64,000 bases of DNA from CAVYWD01 sp963772225 (lineage in GTDB: Bacteria > Myxococcota > Myxococcia > Myxococcales > UBA5297). The translations under genes and the position numbers were made by a program. Shown here one piece after another: positions 29,464 to 38,615 of the stretch. Location of the stretch: contig CAVYWD010000005.1 in the NCBI GenBank assembly GCA_963772225.1, forward strand, positions 62,001-126,000, given 5' to 3'. A model generated the notes under the pieces. The model had not been told where the DNA came from, made no database searches, and was given only the letters and a program-made list of their open reading frames with translations. How positions within the stretch are numbered: the first letter of the stretch is position 1; every line of letters begins with the position of its first letter.

Positions 29464-30051
29464 CTAGCCGCCCTTTCGAAGCTCGGTCAGGACCAGCTTG
29501 GCGACGCTCTTGAGAGTGTCGAAGACTCCCACGCCGGTCGGCGCGACAGCCTGGAACTCGGGCGCGCTGCGCGGGTTGAGGAGCCGGCGCAGCTCGTCGA
29601 CGGTGGCGACGTTGGGGAGGTCGCGCTTGTTGTACTGGACGACATAGGGGACCTTGTTCAGGTCATAGCCCTGCTCGGCCAGGTTGACCTTCAGGTTCTC
29701 CACCGACTCGATGTTCGCCTCCATGCGCTCGATCTGGCTGTCGGCGACGAAGACCACGCCGTCCACGCCCTTGAGGATGAGCTTGCGCGAGGCGTCGTAG
29801 AAGACCTGTCCGGGGACCGTGTAGAGGTGGAAGCGCGTCTTGAATCCGCGGATCTCTCCGAGCGAGAGTGGCAGGAAGTCGAAGAAGAGGGTCCGCTCGG
29901 TCTCGGTGGCCAGCGAGATCATCTTGCCCTTGGCCTCCGGGTTCGTCTTTGCGTAGACGTACTGGAGGTTGGTCGTCTTCCCGCACAGGCCCGGGCCGTA
30001 GTAGACGATTTTGCAGTTGATCTCGCGCGACGAGTAGTTGATGAACGACAT
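29464..30051 (-). CDS. mglA: Ras-like GTPase MglA, polarity and gliding switch
   Basis: 195 residues, exactly the length of M. xanthus MglA and very similar to it. It is a small cytoplasmic GTPase that, when GTP-bound, sits at the leading pole and switches on the Agl-Glt gliding machine and type IV pili. The P-loop is GPGLCGKTT (residues 19-27), the PM3 motif TVPGQ has Thr78 in place of the usual Asp and Gln82 for hydrolysis, Arg53 is the intrinsic arginine finger, and the guanine motif is NKRD. These are diagnostic MglA features. It follows mglB by 66 bp on the same strand, the classic mglBA order. Confidence 0.97.
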   Translation of the reverse strand: MSFINYSSREINCKIVYYGPGLCGKTTNLQYVYAKTNPEAKGKMISLATETERTLFFDFLPLSLGEIRGFKTRFHLYTVPGQVFYDASRKLILKGVDGVVFVADSQIERMEANIESVENLKVNLAEQGYDLNKVPYVVQYNKRDLPNVATVDELRRLLNPRSAPEFQAVAPTGVGVFDTLKSVAKLVLTELRKGG

Positions 30052-30117
30052 ATCGCTCGCTCGGGTTCCTAAAAGGGAGCTTCCTTCAGGCGGCAGCCGC
30101 GAGAAAGCCTGCGGCTG

Positions 30118-30597
30118 CTACTCGCTGAACAGATTGTCGATGTCGGCGTCGGTGATCTCGGCGAAGGGCGACCCGGCTCCCGGAGCCTCGACCTTTCGCA
30201 GGAGTCCTTCAAAGATGCGCGCCAGCTCCTCGCTGGCCTTCTTCACGCGCAGGCGCACCAGGCCCAGAGAGGTCCGGTTGTCGAAAATGACGACCAAGAT
30301 GACCCGCCCTGCCACGATGGAGATGTGGAGGTTGTCGCGCTCGCCCTCGTGAAAGAGGATGGAAAACTCGCGCTCGCCGATCAGCTTGGCCAGGCCGCCA
30401 GTCGCCGCGATGTTCCCGGCAGTGAGCGAGGCCAGCGACGTCGTGTCCAGGTCTTTGGTCTGGCCCGTCGCGGCGATGAGCTGCCCATTCTTGTCGACGA
30501 GAAAAACGACCTTGGCGTTTGCGTCCTTGGTCAGACGATCGCAGACCGCGCTGATCTGGTTGAATTCCTCTTCATACATCACCATCTGCGGGTTCAT
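30118..30597 (-). CDS. mglB: Roadblock/LC7 protein MglB, GAP for MglA
   Basis: 159 residues, the same length as M. xanthus MglB. It is a roadblock/LC7 fold, with the characteristic strand-helix pattern VVFLVDKNGQLIAATGQTK and the helix LASLTAGNIAATGGLAKLIG. MglB dimers act as GTPase-activating protein for MglA and mark the lagging pole in cells that glide. The last ~15 residues (AEITDADIDNLFSE) form an acidic amphipathic tail. It is the first gene of the mglBA operon; the 382 bp upstream is shared with the divergent nth gene. Confidence 0.95.
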   Translation of the reverse strand: MNPQMVMYEEEFNQISAVCDRLTKDANAKVVFLVDKNGQLIAATGQTKDLDTTSLASLTAGNIAATGGLAKLIGEREFSILFHEGERDNLHISIVAGRVILVVIFDNRTSLGLVRLRVKKASEELARIFEGLLRKVEAPGAGSPFAEITDADIDNLFSE

Positions 30598-30979
30598 GAA
30601 GGGGCGCCTCTCGTCGAAAACTCCGTGCTCGCCTGGCCTCGACGGGCGAGCGGCAGAACGCGGGCGATCGCCAGAAAAAAGACCGAAGTGTCCAGCGGAT
30701 CCTCATTGTCGACTGCAGGTGAAGCTCTACCAGAGGGAACCATGGGGCGCAAGCTTACCTCCCTCGAGCGCCCCGAGCTTTTCTCGGGTTCCTGGGGCAG
30801 GAATTTGACGCCTCTGAAATCGGGTCTGTGCGGCGCGGGTTTGCCCGGGGGCGAGCGCTCGCCCCGCCGGTGCCTCGACGGGGTTGCCGCAGCCCGGATG
30901 AGGCGGGGGCGACCTCGGGGCCGGCGACTTTCTTCTTGGCGTCGCGGGGCGTCCGGGCGAGGGTGCCGAGGAGACGCCG
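30598..30979. other. Divergent intergenic region between mglB and nth
   Basis: 382 bp without a credible gene. Both flanking genes start from it in opposite directions, so it must hold two promoters. I could not pick out convincing -35/-10 pairs or palindromic operators by eye. Confidence 0.6.
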
Positions 30980-31672
30980 ATGCGTGAGAACTCCCAAGAA
31001 CGAGCCCTAAGGGCCCGCGAGGCCCTCGGCCGGTTGCTCGAGGCGCACCCGGACGCGAAGATCGCCCTCTCGTTCGGCACGCCGCTCGAGCTGCTGGTGG
31101 CGGTGGTGCTGTCCGCTCAGTGCACCGACGTCCGGGTGAACCAGGTGACACCCGCCCTCTTCGAGCGGTACCCGACGCCCGCTTCCCTCGCCGCCGCCCG
31201 GCCGGCCGAGCTCGAGGAGATGATCCGCCCCTGCGGGCTCTTCCGAGCTAAGGCGAAGGCCCTCATCGGCTCCGCCCGAGCCATCGTCGACACGCACGGC
31301 GGGTGCGTGCCAACGAGCCGCGAGTCGCTCGCTACGCTGCCCGGCGTCGGCAACAAGACCGCGGGCGTGGTGGCGATGCACTTGTCCAGCGAGCCCGCGT
31401 TCCCGGTGGACACGCACGTCGCCCGCGTCTCGCTGCGGCTGGGGCTGACGAAGAACGTCGCCCCCGACAAAGTCGAGGCCGACTTGCGCGCGCTCCTGCC
31501 GGCGGAGCTCTGGGGGCCCGGACACCACGCGCTCATCTTCCACGGGCGCCGGATTTGCCACGCGCGCTCGCCGGCGTGCGCGCAGTGCCCGGTCGAGGCG
31601 CTTTGCCCGAAGGTCGGGGTACCGCGGGCAGCCCGGCGAGCGCCCGAGCGCCGCTCTGCTCGCCGGGGCTGA
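30980..31672 (+). CDS. nth: Endonuclease III (DNA glycosylase/AP lyase)
   Basis: 230 residues. A base-excision repair enzyme that removes oxidised pyrimidines. It has a helix-hairpin-helix motif (LPGVGNKTAGVV), the catalytic Asp in FPVDTHVARVSLRLG and the C-terminal 4Fe-4S cluster motif C-x6-C-x2-C-x5-C (CHARSPACAQCPVEALC). The length is slightly above E. coli Nth because of a basic C-terminal tail. It is a single gene, convergent with def. Confidence 0.95.
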   Translation: MRENSQERALRAREALGRLLEAHPDAKIALSFGTPLELLVAVVLSAQCTDVRVNQVTPALFERYPTPASLAAARPAELEEMIRPCGLFRAKAKALIGSARAIVDTHGGCVPTSRESLATLPGVGNKTAGVVAMHLSSEPAFPVDTHVARVSLRLGLTKNVAPDKVEADLRALLPAELWGPGHHALIFHGRRICHARSPACAQCPVEALCPKVGVPRAARRAPERRSARRG

Positions 31673-31787
31673 GCTCGTGTGGGCAAGCACCGGCCCGACG
31701 CTGCGCGAGACGTCCGTTCCGGTCTGGGCTGGTCCTCGGCCGCTACGGGACCGCGGGGCGGCGAAGCGTCGAGCGGTGCTCCGCGCG

Positions 31788-32357
31788 CTACAGCGCGGGC
31801 ATCCCTCGGGGCTCCTCGGGCTTGGCCTTCTTCCCCGAGCGCTTCTCCTCCTCGCGCTCGGCCTTGAGGCGCTTCATCCGCCGCTTGATGAGCTCGCGCT
31901 TGAGCGCCGAGATGTGGTCGACGAAGAGCGTGCCCTCCAGGTGGTCGGTCTCGTGCTGGAGCGCGATGGCGAGCAAGCCCTCGGCGCCCTCGACGGCGAA
32001 CGGGTTGCCGTCGCGGTCGAGCGCCCGCACCCAGACTCTCTCGGCGCGGTCCACGTCCTCCGACTCGCCGGGGATGGAGAGGCAGCCCTCGCTGTAGACC
32101 GTCTCGCCCTCGGCCATGAAGATGACTGGGTTGACCAATGCCAGGGGCTTGGACGCCTCCTGTCGGGGCGAGGTGTCGATCACCACGATGCGCTGGAGCA
32201 CCCCGACTTGGGGCGCCGCGAGCCCCACGCCATTCGCGGCGTACATCGTCTCGAACAGGTCGTCGATGAGGCGCCGGGTCTTCGCGTCGACCGCCGCGAC
32301 CCCCTTCGCCTTCTCGCGCAGCCGTGGGTCCGGCCAGATCAGGATCTCACGCACCAT
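31788..32357 (-). CDS. def: Peptide deformylase
   Basis: 189 residues from the ATG at 32355-32357. It removes the formyl group from nascent N-terminal methionine. All three family motifs are present: GVGLAAPQ (residues 43-50), EGCLSIPG with the metal-ligand Cys92, and QHETDHLEG with His135, Glu136 and His139. It has a short Lys/Arg-rich C-terminal extension. It follows the large pseudo-receiver/J-domain gene by 66 bp on the same strand and faces nth. Confidence 0.97.
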   Translation of the reverse strand: MVREILIWPDPRLREKAKGVAAVDAKTRRLIDDLFETMYAANGVGLAAPQVGVLQRIVVIDTSPRQEASKPLALVNPVIFMAEGETVYSEGCLSIPGESEDVDRAERVWVRALDRDGNPFAVEGAEGLLAIALQHETDHLEGTLFVDHISALKRELIKRRMKRLKAEREEEKRSGKKAKPEEPRGMPAL

Positions 32358-32423
32358 CGGAACTGCCCTCACGAACGCGAACAGCGTCAAAGCTTCAATT
32401 ATACGGGTGGTCGGCGCCGGCGC

Positions 32424-35400
32424 CTACTCAACCAGATTGCGGGCGTACTCGTCGCGCACGGCGTCGTCGGCGAGGACGTCCACCGCCTCCGCGAGCGCCC
32501 GGCCTATCTCCTCGAGGCGGCTGAGGAGGGCGGCGTCGTCGAGGCCCAGGAACCGGTCGGGGTGGAACTCGCGCGCCATCCGGTCGTACGACTCGCGCAC
32601 CTCGTAGGCCGAAGCGTCGCGACGCAGCCCCAGAATCTGGAAGTAGTCGCCCGCCACGACATGCGCGTACTTCTCGTTCACCCGCGCCGCGTCCAGCCTG
32701 GCCGCCTCGGCGGGGCTCCGGGGACCGGGTGCCTGGCCGAGCACCGCGATCTCCAAGGCGCCTGCTGCCACCAGCGCCCAGAGCACCTTGAGGGCCGCCG
32801 CCTCGTCCAGCCCACCCTCGAACAGCACCTCCTCGAGGGTCCGCAAACCGTCCACTTTGGCCGCCAGCCGCCGCTCGCGCGCCGACAGGCCGAAGTAGTC
32901 GAGGTCCACGCCTTTTTCATGGGGCCGGAGCAGCGTCGCGGGCCCGCCCAGCCGTGCCCAGAGGCGGTCGGGCGAGAGCTTGCGGCGAATCCCCTCGGTC
33001 GCCAGCGCATAGGGGTGCATCGGCAGCACCACCCGCTCCTCGGCCGGCGGGCTCTCGGCGGTGAAGACATAGGTGGAGTCGTCGTCCAAGAAGAGCGAGA
33101 AGGCGATCTCGAAGACCCGCCTTCGCACGAGCGGCACCATCTCGGTCGGGCGCAGGTAGCCGAGCTCCACCATCTGCAGCGCGAGCCTGCGCGCCTGCTT
33201 CTCCTCGGCGGTCCGCAGGGCGTGGTGCTGGGCCCTCGTGATGAGGCCGGCGCGCAGGGCGATCTCCTCCAGCCGCTCCAGCGGAGAGGTGGACGCCGCC
33301 GCCACCACGCGCCCCTCCTCGAGCCAGAGCGCCCGCTGGGCATCGGGCCCCGCCACGTCGATGCGCCCGGTGAGCCGCGACTCGAAGGCCCGGCACAGGA
33401 GCGAAGGTGCCCCGAGCTGCGACAGCGCCCCGCGCGCCGCGAACGGCGGGGCACTCGGCGGGGCGGGCGGCGTGCTCTTGAAGCCCTCGTCCTCCGGAGG
33501 TGTCGCGGGTGCGGCCTTGGGCTCTGCCGGCGGCGGGGTGGGCCGTCCGCGCTCGGCGTCGCTGCGGACGGCGGAGAGCGAGCGCACCGCCCGGAGGCGG
33601 CCCTCGGGCGGCGGGGCCGCCTCGGCCTCGCGCTGCCGAATGGTCTCCTGCTCCGCGCGGCGCTCCTCGAGCTCCTTGCGCACCTGCTCCTCGCGCTCGC
33701 GCAGCGCCTTGCGCGCGATCTCCGCCTTCTCGCGCGCCTCGCGCTCGGCCGCTGCGAGCTCGCGCCCGCGCGCCTCCTCCTGCGCCAGGGCGGCGCGCTG
33801 CTCCTCGACGGACTTCTGGGCCGCGGCGACCGCTTGGCGCGTCCGCTCGAGCGCCTTCACCTGCTCTTGGCCCCGGGTCTCGAGCTGCGCCCGCTCGTCG
33901 TCGAGAGCGGCCTTTTGGGCCGCCTCGTCGGCGCGCCTCGCCTCGAGCTGGAGAAGCTCGGCTTGCGCCCGCTCGCGCGCGCGGGCCAGCGACTCGGCCA
34001 GCTCGACCGACTCCCGCGCGGCCGCCGTCGCCTTGGCTTCCTCGGCCGAAAGCCTCTCTCTCTCGCCCGCCAGCGAGCTCTCGGCCGCGCGGGCGCGCTC
34101 CTGGGCCCTTGCGAGCTTCGGCGCCAGCGCCTCGCCCGCGGCGAGCGCGGCGTCCAGGGCGCTCTGCTGGGCGGCGAGCTCCGCGCTCGCCGCGTCGGCC
34201 TTGGCCTTGGCCGCCCGCGTGCTCTCGAAGACCTGGGCCCCGCGCTGGTCCAGCTCGGCCGCCGCGCGCTGCGCCTCGGCCATTGCCGCTTCCTCGGCGG
34301 CCATCTCCGCGAGCCGGGCGTCGGCGCGCTCGCGGGCGGCGCGGGAGCGCTCCGCCGCCGCCGAGAGGCGAGCCTCCAGGTCGGCTACCCGCCGCTGGCC
34401 CTCCCGCTCGGCGAGCTGCTCCCGGGCGAGCTGCTCTCGCAGCGACTCGAGCGCGGACCTCGCTTCGACGCTCCGCTCTCGGGAGCCGCGCAGCGAGCGC
34501 TCGAGCGCCTCTTTCTCGGCGCGGGCCGCGCTCTCGTCATCGCCCGCGGCCTGGGCCGACTGCTGGGCGAGCGCGAGCTCGCTGCGCAGCGCCTCGAGCC
34601 GCTCGCGGGAGCCTTTTCCGGCGGCCTGGGCTTCGGCCAGGCGGGTGGCGAGCGCACCCACCTCCATGCCCACGCGAGCGTCCGCTTCGGCCTGGGTGGC
34701 GAGCTCTTTCGCGAGCTCCTCGGCGCGCGTGCGATGGCTCTGAGCTCCGTGGGCGAGCTCGGCGAGCTGTCCTTCCAGCCGCTCGCGAAGCTCCCCTTGC
34801 CGGGCCTCCTCCTCGGCGGCCGAGGTCCGCAGGGCCTGGAGCCGCGCGCGCTCGCTGCCGCCCCGCGCGCGCAGGTCCTCCAACGCGCGCTCCTGAGCCT
34901 CTCGCTCGCGCGCCAGCGCCTCTTCGCCGAGCCCCAGCTGAGAGCGCAGGGCCTCGACCTCCTTCTCGGCCGCCGCCCGCCGCTCGTCGAGCGCGCGCGC
35001 CTCGAGCTCGAGTCGAGCGCGCTCCGACTCCGCTTGCTCGGCCAGCGAACGCGCCTTCGCGGCCTCCGCTTCAGCGGCCTCGCGCGCCTGAGCTGCGCTA
35101 TCTCGCTCGGCCGCTCGCGCCTCGACGAGCGAGCGGGCGCGGGCGCAGGCGGCTTGCTCGGCGGCGAGCTGCTCGCCGAGTGAGCTCACCTCGGCCAGCG
35201 CGGCCCCGCGGCTCTCGCCGAGCGCCTGGAGCTCTGCCGCCCGGGCCCGAGCCACCTCGACCGAGCGGTTCGCCTCGTCGGACAGCGCGGCGAGGTGCTG
35301 CTCGGCGGCGTCCTTTTCGAGCGCGGCGGCGGCCTGCGCCTTGCGCCGCTCCTCGAGCGCCGCCTGGAGCTGCGCCAACTCGCCGTCGAGCGCGGCCCGG

Positions 35401-36470
35401 CCTTGCTCGGCCGCCTGGAGCTCCTGCAGCGCCGCCGCCACCGCCTCGCGCGCGTCCTCGGTCGCGCGCCGCAAAGCCGCGGACGAGTCGGACGCCTGAG
35501 CCCAGGCAGCCCGCTCCCGCTCGAGCGCGGCGCGCGCCTCATTCGCGTCGGCGTCGGCTTGCTCGCGCGCCTGCTGCACCTGCGCGAGCTCGGCCTGCGC
35601 GGCCCGTGCGCCCTCCTGGGCCTCAGCCAGCGCGGCGCGCTCCGCCGCGAGGGCGTTGGGGTCCGCCTCGGGCGAGGAGTCCGGCTCGCTCGATGAGGCG
35701 AGAGCGGGCGTGGCAAAAGCGGGCTGGCTCAAGAGCGAAGGCTCCGTGGCCGGCGGCTCGCTCGGCTGGGAAGCGGCCGCGGCCCAGTCTCCGAAGATGG
35801 CGTCGAGGGGGGCGGACGGGACGCCGAGGTCCGGGTCCGCGAAGTCCGAGAAGAGCGCCTCCGCGAGGCCGGGGGCCTGGGTGGGCGCCGGCTCCGGCTC
35901 CGAATCCGAATCCGAATCCGAATCCGAATCCGAATCCGGCTCCGGCTCCGGCTCCGGCTCGGTCGCTGGCTCGGCCGACGTCTCGGGCGTGGGCGCCTCC
36001 TCAGGCGGCGACGAGGTCGGGCCGCCACCCGAGACGTCGGTCGGGCCGGGCAGTGCCGCGCCCTCCGGCTCCGGCAGCTCCTCGGTGCCCGAAGGCTCGG
36101 AGAGGCGCCAGGCCGAGCTCGAATCCTCGTTCTCGAGGGCGCGCTCCACCTCGCGCACCAGCGCCTGGCCGTCGAGCGGCAGGGGAAGCACTGGAGCTCC
36201 CGGGGCCTCTTCGAGCGGGCGCCCCAAAAGCAGGAACCGAGACCTGGCCCCGAGCGGGTGCGAAGAGAGCTCGCGGAAGATGGCGGCGCCGCGCCCGCCG
36301 TCGACGTCGGGCGCCAGCACCACGACCTCGGGGCCGCGCTCTGTGAAGGCGAGCGCCGCGTCGGCGGCGTTGGTCGCGAGCAAGGTGTCGATGCCCTGGC
36401 GCTGCAGGACGCGCTTGGCCGGCGCGATCACCGAAACGTCGTCGTGGATGAGCAGGATAGGGCCGGCCAT
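32424..36470 (-). CDS. Pseudo-receiver, coiled-coil, PATAN (DUF4388) and J-domain protein
   Basis: 1,348 residues from the ATG at 36468-36470 (an ATG 39 bases upstream is also possible). Domains in order: an N-terminal receiver-like fold (ILLIHDDVSVIAPAKRVL; aspartates are present but the conserved Thr/Ser and Lys are not, so probably a pseudo-receiver); an acidic Pro/Glu/Asp/Ser linker with a simple repeat; about 750 residues of Ala/Glu/Arg coiled coil; a PATAN/DUF4388 domain (SRLTGRIDVAGPDAQRALWL); and a C-terminal J domain with the HPD motif (YFQILGLRRDASAYEV, then EFHPDRF). Pseudo-receiver plus long coiled coil recalls AglZ and FrzS, polarity proteins of myxobacterial motility. The PATAN and J domains are extra. 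Cytoplasmic. Its role is unproven. Confidence 0.82.
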   Translation of the reverse strand: MAGPILLIHDDVSVIAPAKRVLQRQGIDTLLATNAADAALAFTERGPEVVVLAPDVDGGRGAAIFRELSSHPLGARSRFLLLGRPLEEAPGAPVLPLPLDGQALVREVERALENEDSSSAWRLSEPSGTEELPEPEGAALPGPTDVSGGGPTSSPPEEAPTPETSAEPATEPEPEPEPDSDSDSDSDSDSEPEPAPTQAPGLAEALFSDFADPDLGVPSAPLDAIFGDWAAAASQPSEPPATEPSLLSQPAFATPALASSSEPDSSPEADPNALAAERAALAEAQEGARAAQAELAQVQQAREQADADANEARAALERERAAWAQASDSSAALRRATEDAREAVAAALQELQAAEQGRAALDGELAQLQAALEERRKAQAAAALEKDAAEQHLAALSDEANRSVEVARARAAELQALGESRGAALAEVSSLGEQLAAEQAACARARSLVEARAAERDSAAQAREAAEAEAAKARSLAEQAESERARLELEARALDERRAAAEKEVEALRSQLGLGEEALAREREAQERALEDLRARGGSERARLQALRTSAAEEEARQGELRERLEGQLAELAHGAQSHRTRAEELAKELATQAEADARVGMEVGALATRLAEAQAAGKGSRERLEALRSELALAQQSAQAAGDDESAARAEKEALERSLRGSRERSVEARSALESLREQLAREQLAEREGQRRVADLEARLSAAAERSRAARERADARLAEMAAEEAAMAEAQRAAAELDQRGAQVFESTRAAKAKADAASAELAAQQSALDAALAAGEALAPKLARAQERARAAESSLAGERERLSAEEAKATAAARESVELAESLARARERAQAELLQLEARRADEAAQKAALDDERAQLETRGQEQVKALERTRQAVAAAQKSVEEQRAALAQEEARGRELAAAEREAREKAEIARKALREREEQVRKELEERRAEQETIRQREAEAAPPPEGRLRAVRSLSAVRSDAERGRPTPPPAEPKAAPATPPEDEGFKSTPPAPPSAPPFAARGALSQLGAPSLLCRAFESRLTGRIDVAGPDAQRALWLEEGRVVAAASTSPLERLEEIALRAGLITRAQHHALRTAEEKQARRLALQMVELGYLRPTEMVPLVRRRVFEIAFSLFLDDDSTYVFTAESPPAEERVVLPMHPYALATEGIRRKLSPDRLWARLGGPATLLRPHEKGVDLDYFGLSARERRLAAKVDGLRTLEEVLFEGGLDEAAALKVLWALVAAGALEIAVLGQAPGPRSPAEAARLDAARVNEKYAHVVAGDYFQILGLRRDASAYEVRESYDRMAREFHPDRFLGLDDAALLSRLEEIGRALAEAVDVLADDAVRDEYARNLVE
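35891..35960. repeat. Hexanucleotide simple repeat inside the J-domain gene
   Basis: Six tandem GAATCC units (35902-35937) are flanked on both sides by GGCTCC units. On the coding strand they encode alternating Asp-Ser and Glu-Pro dipeptides in the acidic linker. Six-base units keep the frame when copies are gained or lost, so linker length can vary without breaking the gene. Confidence 0.9.
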
Positions 36471-36693
36471 GGCCCTCGGGATTCTACCGGAAGGCGAAGG
36501 GTCGTCCATTTGGGTGCCGCCGAACGCAGCCCGCCGCGTCGTCGCTCGAGCGCGTCGCCTTTGAGGAGACCCGGCGGCGAAGGGGCGGTATTCCTCCTCG
36601 GCCGCCCAGCGATCAGCTCTCGCTCGGGCGGGCGCGCGGGCCGGTGTAGGATCCTAGGCCCCTAACCTTTTTGAAACGCGAGGAACGACCCGG

Positions 36694-38307
36694 ATGGCAG
36701 CGCAGACCATGGAGCAGCTCGTTTCCCTCTCCAAGCGCCGTGGATTCATCTTCCCTGGCTCGGCCGTGTACGGCGGCCTCCAGGGGACGTACGACTACGG
36801 CCCGCTCGGCGTCGAGCTGAAGAACAACCTCAAGCTGGCTTGGTGGCGCGCCAACGTCTGGGAGCGCGACGACATGGAGGGAATCGACGCATCGATCCTC
36901 ATGAACAAGCTCACCTGGCGCTACTCCGGCCACGAGGAGACGTTCGTCGACCCCATGGTCGACTGCAAGAGCTGCAAGATGCGGTGGCGCGCCGACCAGG
37001 TCAAAGGCAAGTGCCCGAATTGCGGCTCGGCCGACCTCACCGAGCCCAGGCCCTTCAACCTCATGTTCAAGACCCAGGTCGGCCCGGTTCCCGACCCAGA
37101 GTCGTTCTCGTACCTGCGGCCCGAGACCGCGCAGGGCATCTTCGTCAACTTCAAGCACGTGCTCGACTCGACCTCGCGCAAGCTGCCCTTCGGCATCGCG
37201 CAGATCGGCAAGTCGTTCCGCAACGAGATCACCCCGCGCAACTTCATCTTCCGGGTGCGCGAGTTCGAGCAGATGGAGATCGAGTTCTTCGTGAAGCCGG
37301 GCGAGGACGACCAGTGGCACGAGAAGTGGGTGCAGGACCGAATCAACTGGTGGCTGTCGGTGGGGCTCACGCGAGAGAATTTGGAGCCGTACCACCAGAA
37401 GCCCGGGGAGCTCGCCCACTACGCCAAGGCTTGCGTCGACCTCCTGTACCGTTTCCCGCATGGCCTGGAGGAGCTGGAGGGCATCGCCAACAGGACCGAC
37501 TACGACCTGGGCTCGCACAGCAAGGACCAGGCGTCGTTGGGGCTCAAGGCGCGCGTCGCGCCGAACCTCCACAGCACCGAGAAGTTCACCTACTTCGACA
37601 CCCAGACCAATCAGCACCTGGTGCCGTTCGTCATCGAGCCGTCGGCGGGCGTGGACCGCGGCGTCTTGGCGGTGCTGAGCGAGGCCTACGCCGAGGAGCA
37701 GGTGAAGCCGGTGCCGCCGGAGCGGCTGAACGCGGTGGTCGAGGCGCTGGGGGCCTTCCTCAAGTCGGTGGGGCGCAACGAGAAGATCTCCCAGGCGAAC
37801 AAGGAGGCCATCCTGGCGGAGGGCGAGCGGATCGCCAAGGCGCCGTCGGAGCGGCTCGCGTCGGTGGCCGGGCTCCTCGGCATGCCCGGCGTGGAGAGCA
37901 TCGAGGTGGCCAAGAAGCTGCGCGGCCAGGTGGACCCCGTGGTCGACGAGTTCTACCGGACGGTGCTCCACTTCAAGCCGGCGCTCGCGCCCATCAAGGT
38001 CGCGGTGCTGCCACTCAAGAAAAACCAGCCGGAGATTGTGGCCACCGCGAAGGGCATTCGGCGGAAGCTGCAGGCGACGGGCGCGCTGCGCACCGTGTAC
38101 GACGACACCGGCGCCATCGGGAGGCTCTACCGGCGGCAGGACGAGATCGGCACGCCGTTTTGCATCACCGTGGACTTCGACTCCATCGGGCAGGGGAAGG
38201 ATCCGGCGCTCAAGGACACGGTCACCGTGCGGCACCGCGACAGCATGGGGCAGGAGCGCGTGGCCATGGGCGAGCTGGAGGCGTATCTGCGGGAGAAGAT
38301 GAAGTAG
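36694..38307 (+). CDS. glyS: Glycyl-tRNA synthetase, single-chain dimeric type
   Basis: 537 residues, the class II alpha2 form rather than the alpha2-beta2 form of E. coli. Motif 2 and active-site segments are clear (YLRPETAQGIFVNFK, IGKSFRNEITPRNFIFRVRE and EQMEIEFF), motif 3 lies near IEPSAGVDRG, and the C-terminal anticodon-binding domain contains the stretch IKVAVLPLKK. A zinc-ribbon-like insert (CKSC...CPNCGS) lies at residues ~90-112. It charges tRNA-Gly in the cytoplasm. It is divergent from the J-domain gene across a 223-bp shared upstream region. Confidence 0.97.
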   Translation: MAAQTMEQLVSLSKRRGFIFPGSAVYGGLQGTYDYGPLGVELKNNLKLAWWRANVWERDDMEGIDASILMNKLTWRYSGHEETFVDPMVDCKSCKMRWRADQVKGKCPNCGSADLTEPRPFNLMFKTQVGPVPDPESFSYLRPETAQGIFVNFKHVLDSTSRKLPFGIAQIGKSFRNEITPRNFIFRVREFEQMEIEFFVKPGEDDQWHEKWVQDRINWWLSVGLTRENLEPYHQKPGELAHYAKACVDLLYRFPHGLEELEGIANRTDYDLGSHSKDQASLGLKARVAPNLHSTEKFTYFDTQTNQHLVPFVIEPSAGVDRGVLAVLSEAYAEEQVKPVPPERLNAVVEALGAFLKSVGRNEKISQANKEAILAEGERIAKAPSERLASVAGLLGMPGVESIEVAKKLRGQVDPVVDEFYRTVLHFKPALAPIKVAVLPLKKNQPEIVATAKGIRRKLQATGALRTVYDDTGAIGRLYRRQDEIGTPFCITVDFDSIGQGKDPALKDTVTVRHRDSMGQERVAMGELEAYLREKMK

Positions 38308-38348
38308 GCGATCCCTGACGCAGGACAAACGAGGCCTTCGCGGTCGCC

Positions 38349-38430
38349 TCAGTCGCGGGCCTTCCGACGGTCGGGACTCCAGATAGACCCGAAGCATTCG
38401 CTTCGTCTCCGCGATGAACGGCTGGCGTTC
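38349..38430. repeat. Direct repeat copy A flanking the Rpn-like gene
   Basis: About 82 bp that align, with some mismatches, to 39596-39678 in the same orientation. The best-conserved core is a stretch reading ATAGACCCG with CGCTTCGTCTCCGCGA nearby. On the minus strand both copies encode the peptide AETKRMLRVYLES followed by a short tail, so they look like C-terminal ends of a broken protein-coding gene. The identity is estimated by eye. Confidence 0.65.
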
Positions 38431-38615
38431 GGCGGCTGGCAGCCGCGGTGCGCCGGATCGAGGCCGCCGTTTGCGATCGCGCTCAAAGGAGCCGGTGCGA
38501 TACGGTTGCACCCGCGGCGCGGGCACGGCCTCGAGAGCCTTAGGAGGGCTTCGAGGGAAAGCTCGCGATCGAGCCGCTGTCGCCGTCGACATTCGCCGGC
38601 AGGGGAGGGGGCCCC

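Noticed and set aside
31677..36346. Very long open frames on the plus strand (1,168 and 948 codons) opposite the pseudo-receiver/J-domain gene
   Set aside because: They are antisense to a coherent multi-domain protein, have Arg/Ala/Pro- or Leu-biased composition and contain no domain. In GC-rich DNA such shadow frames are expected.
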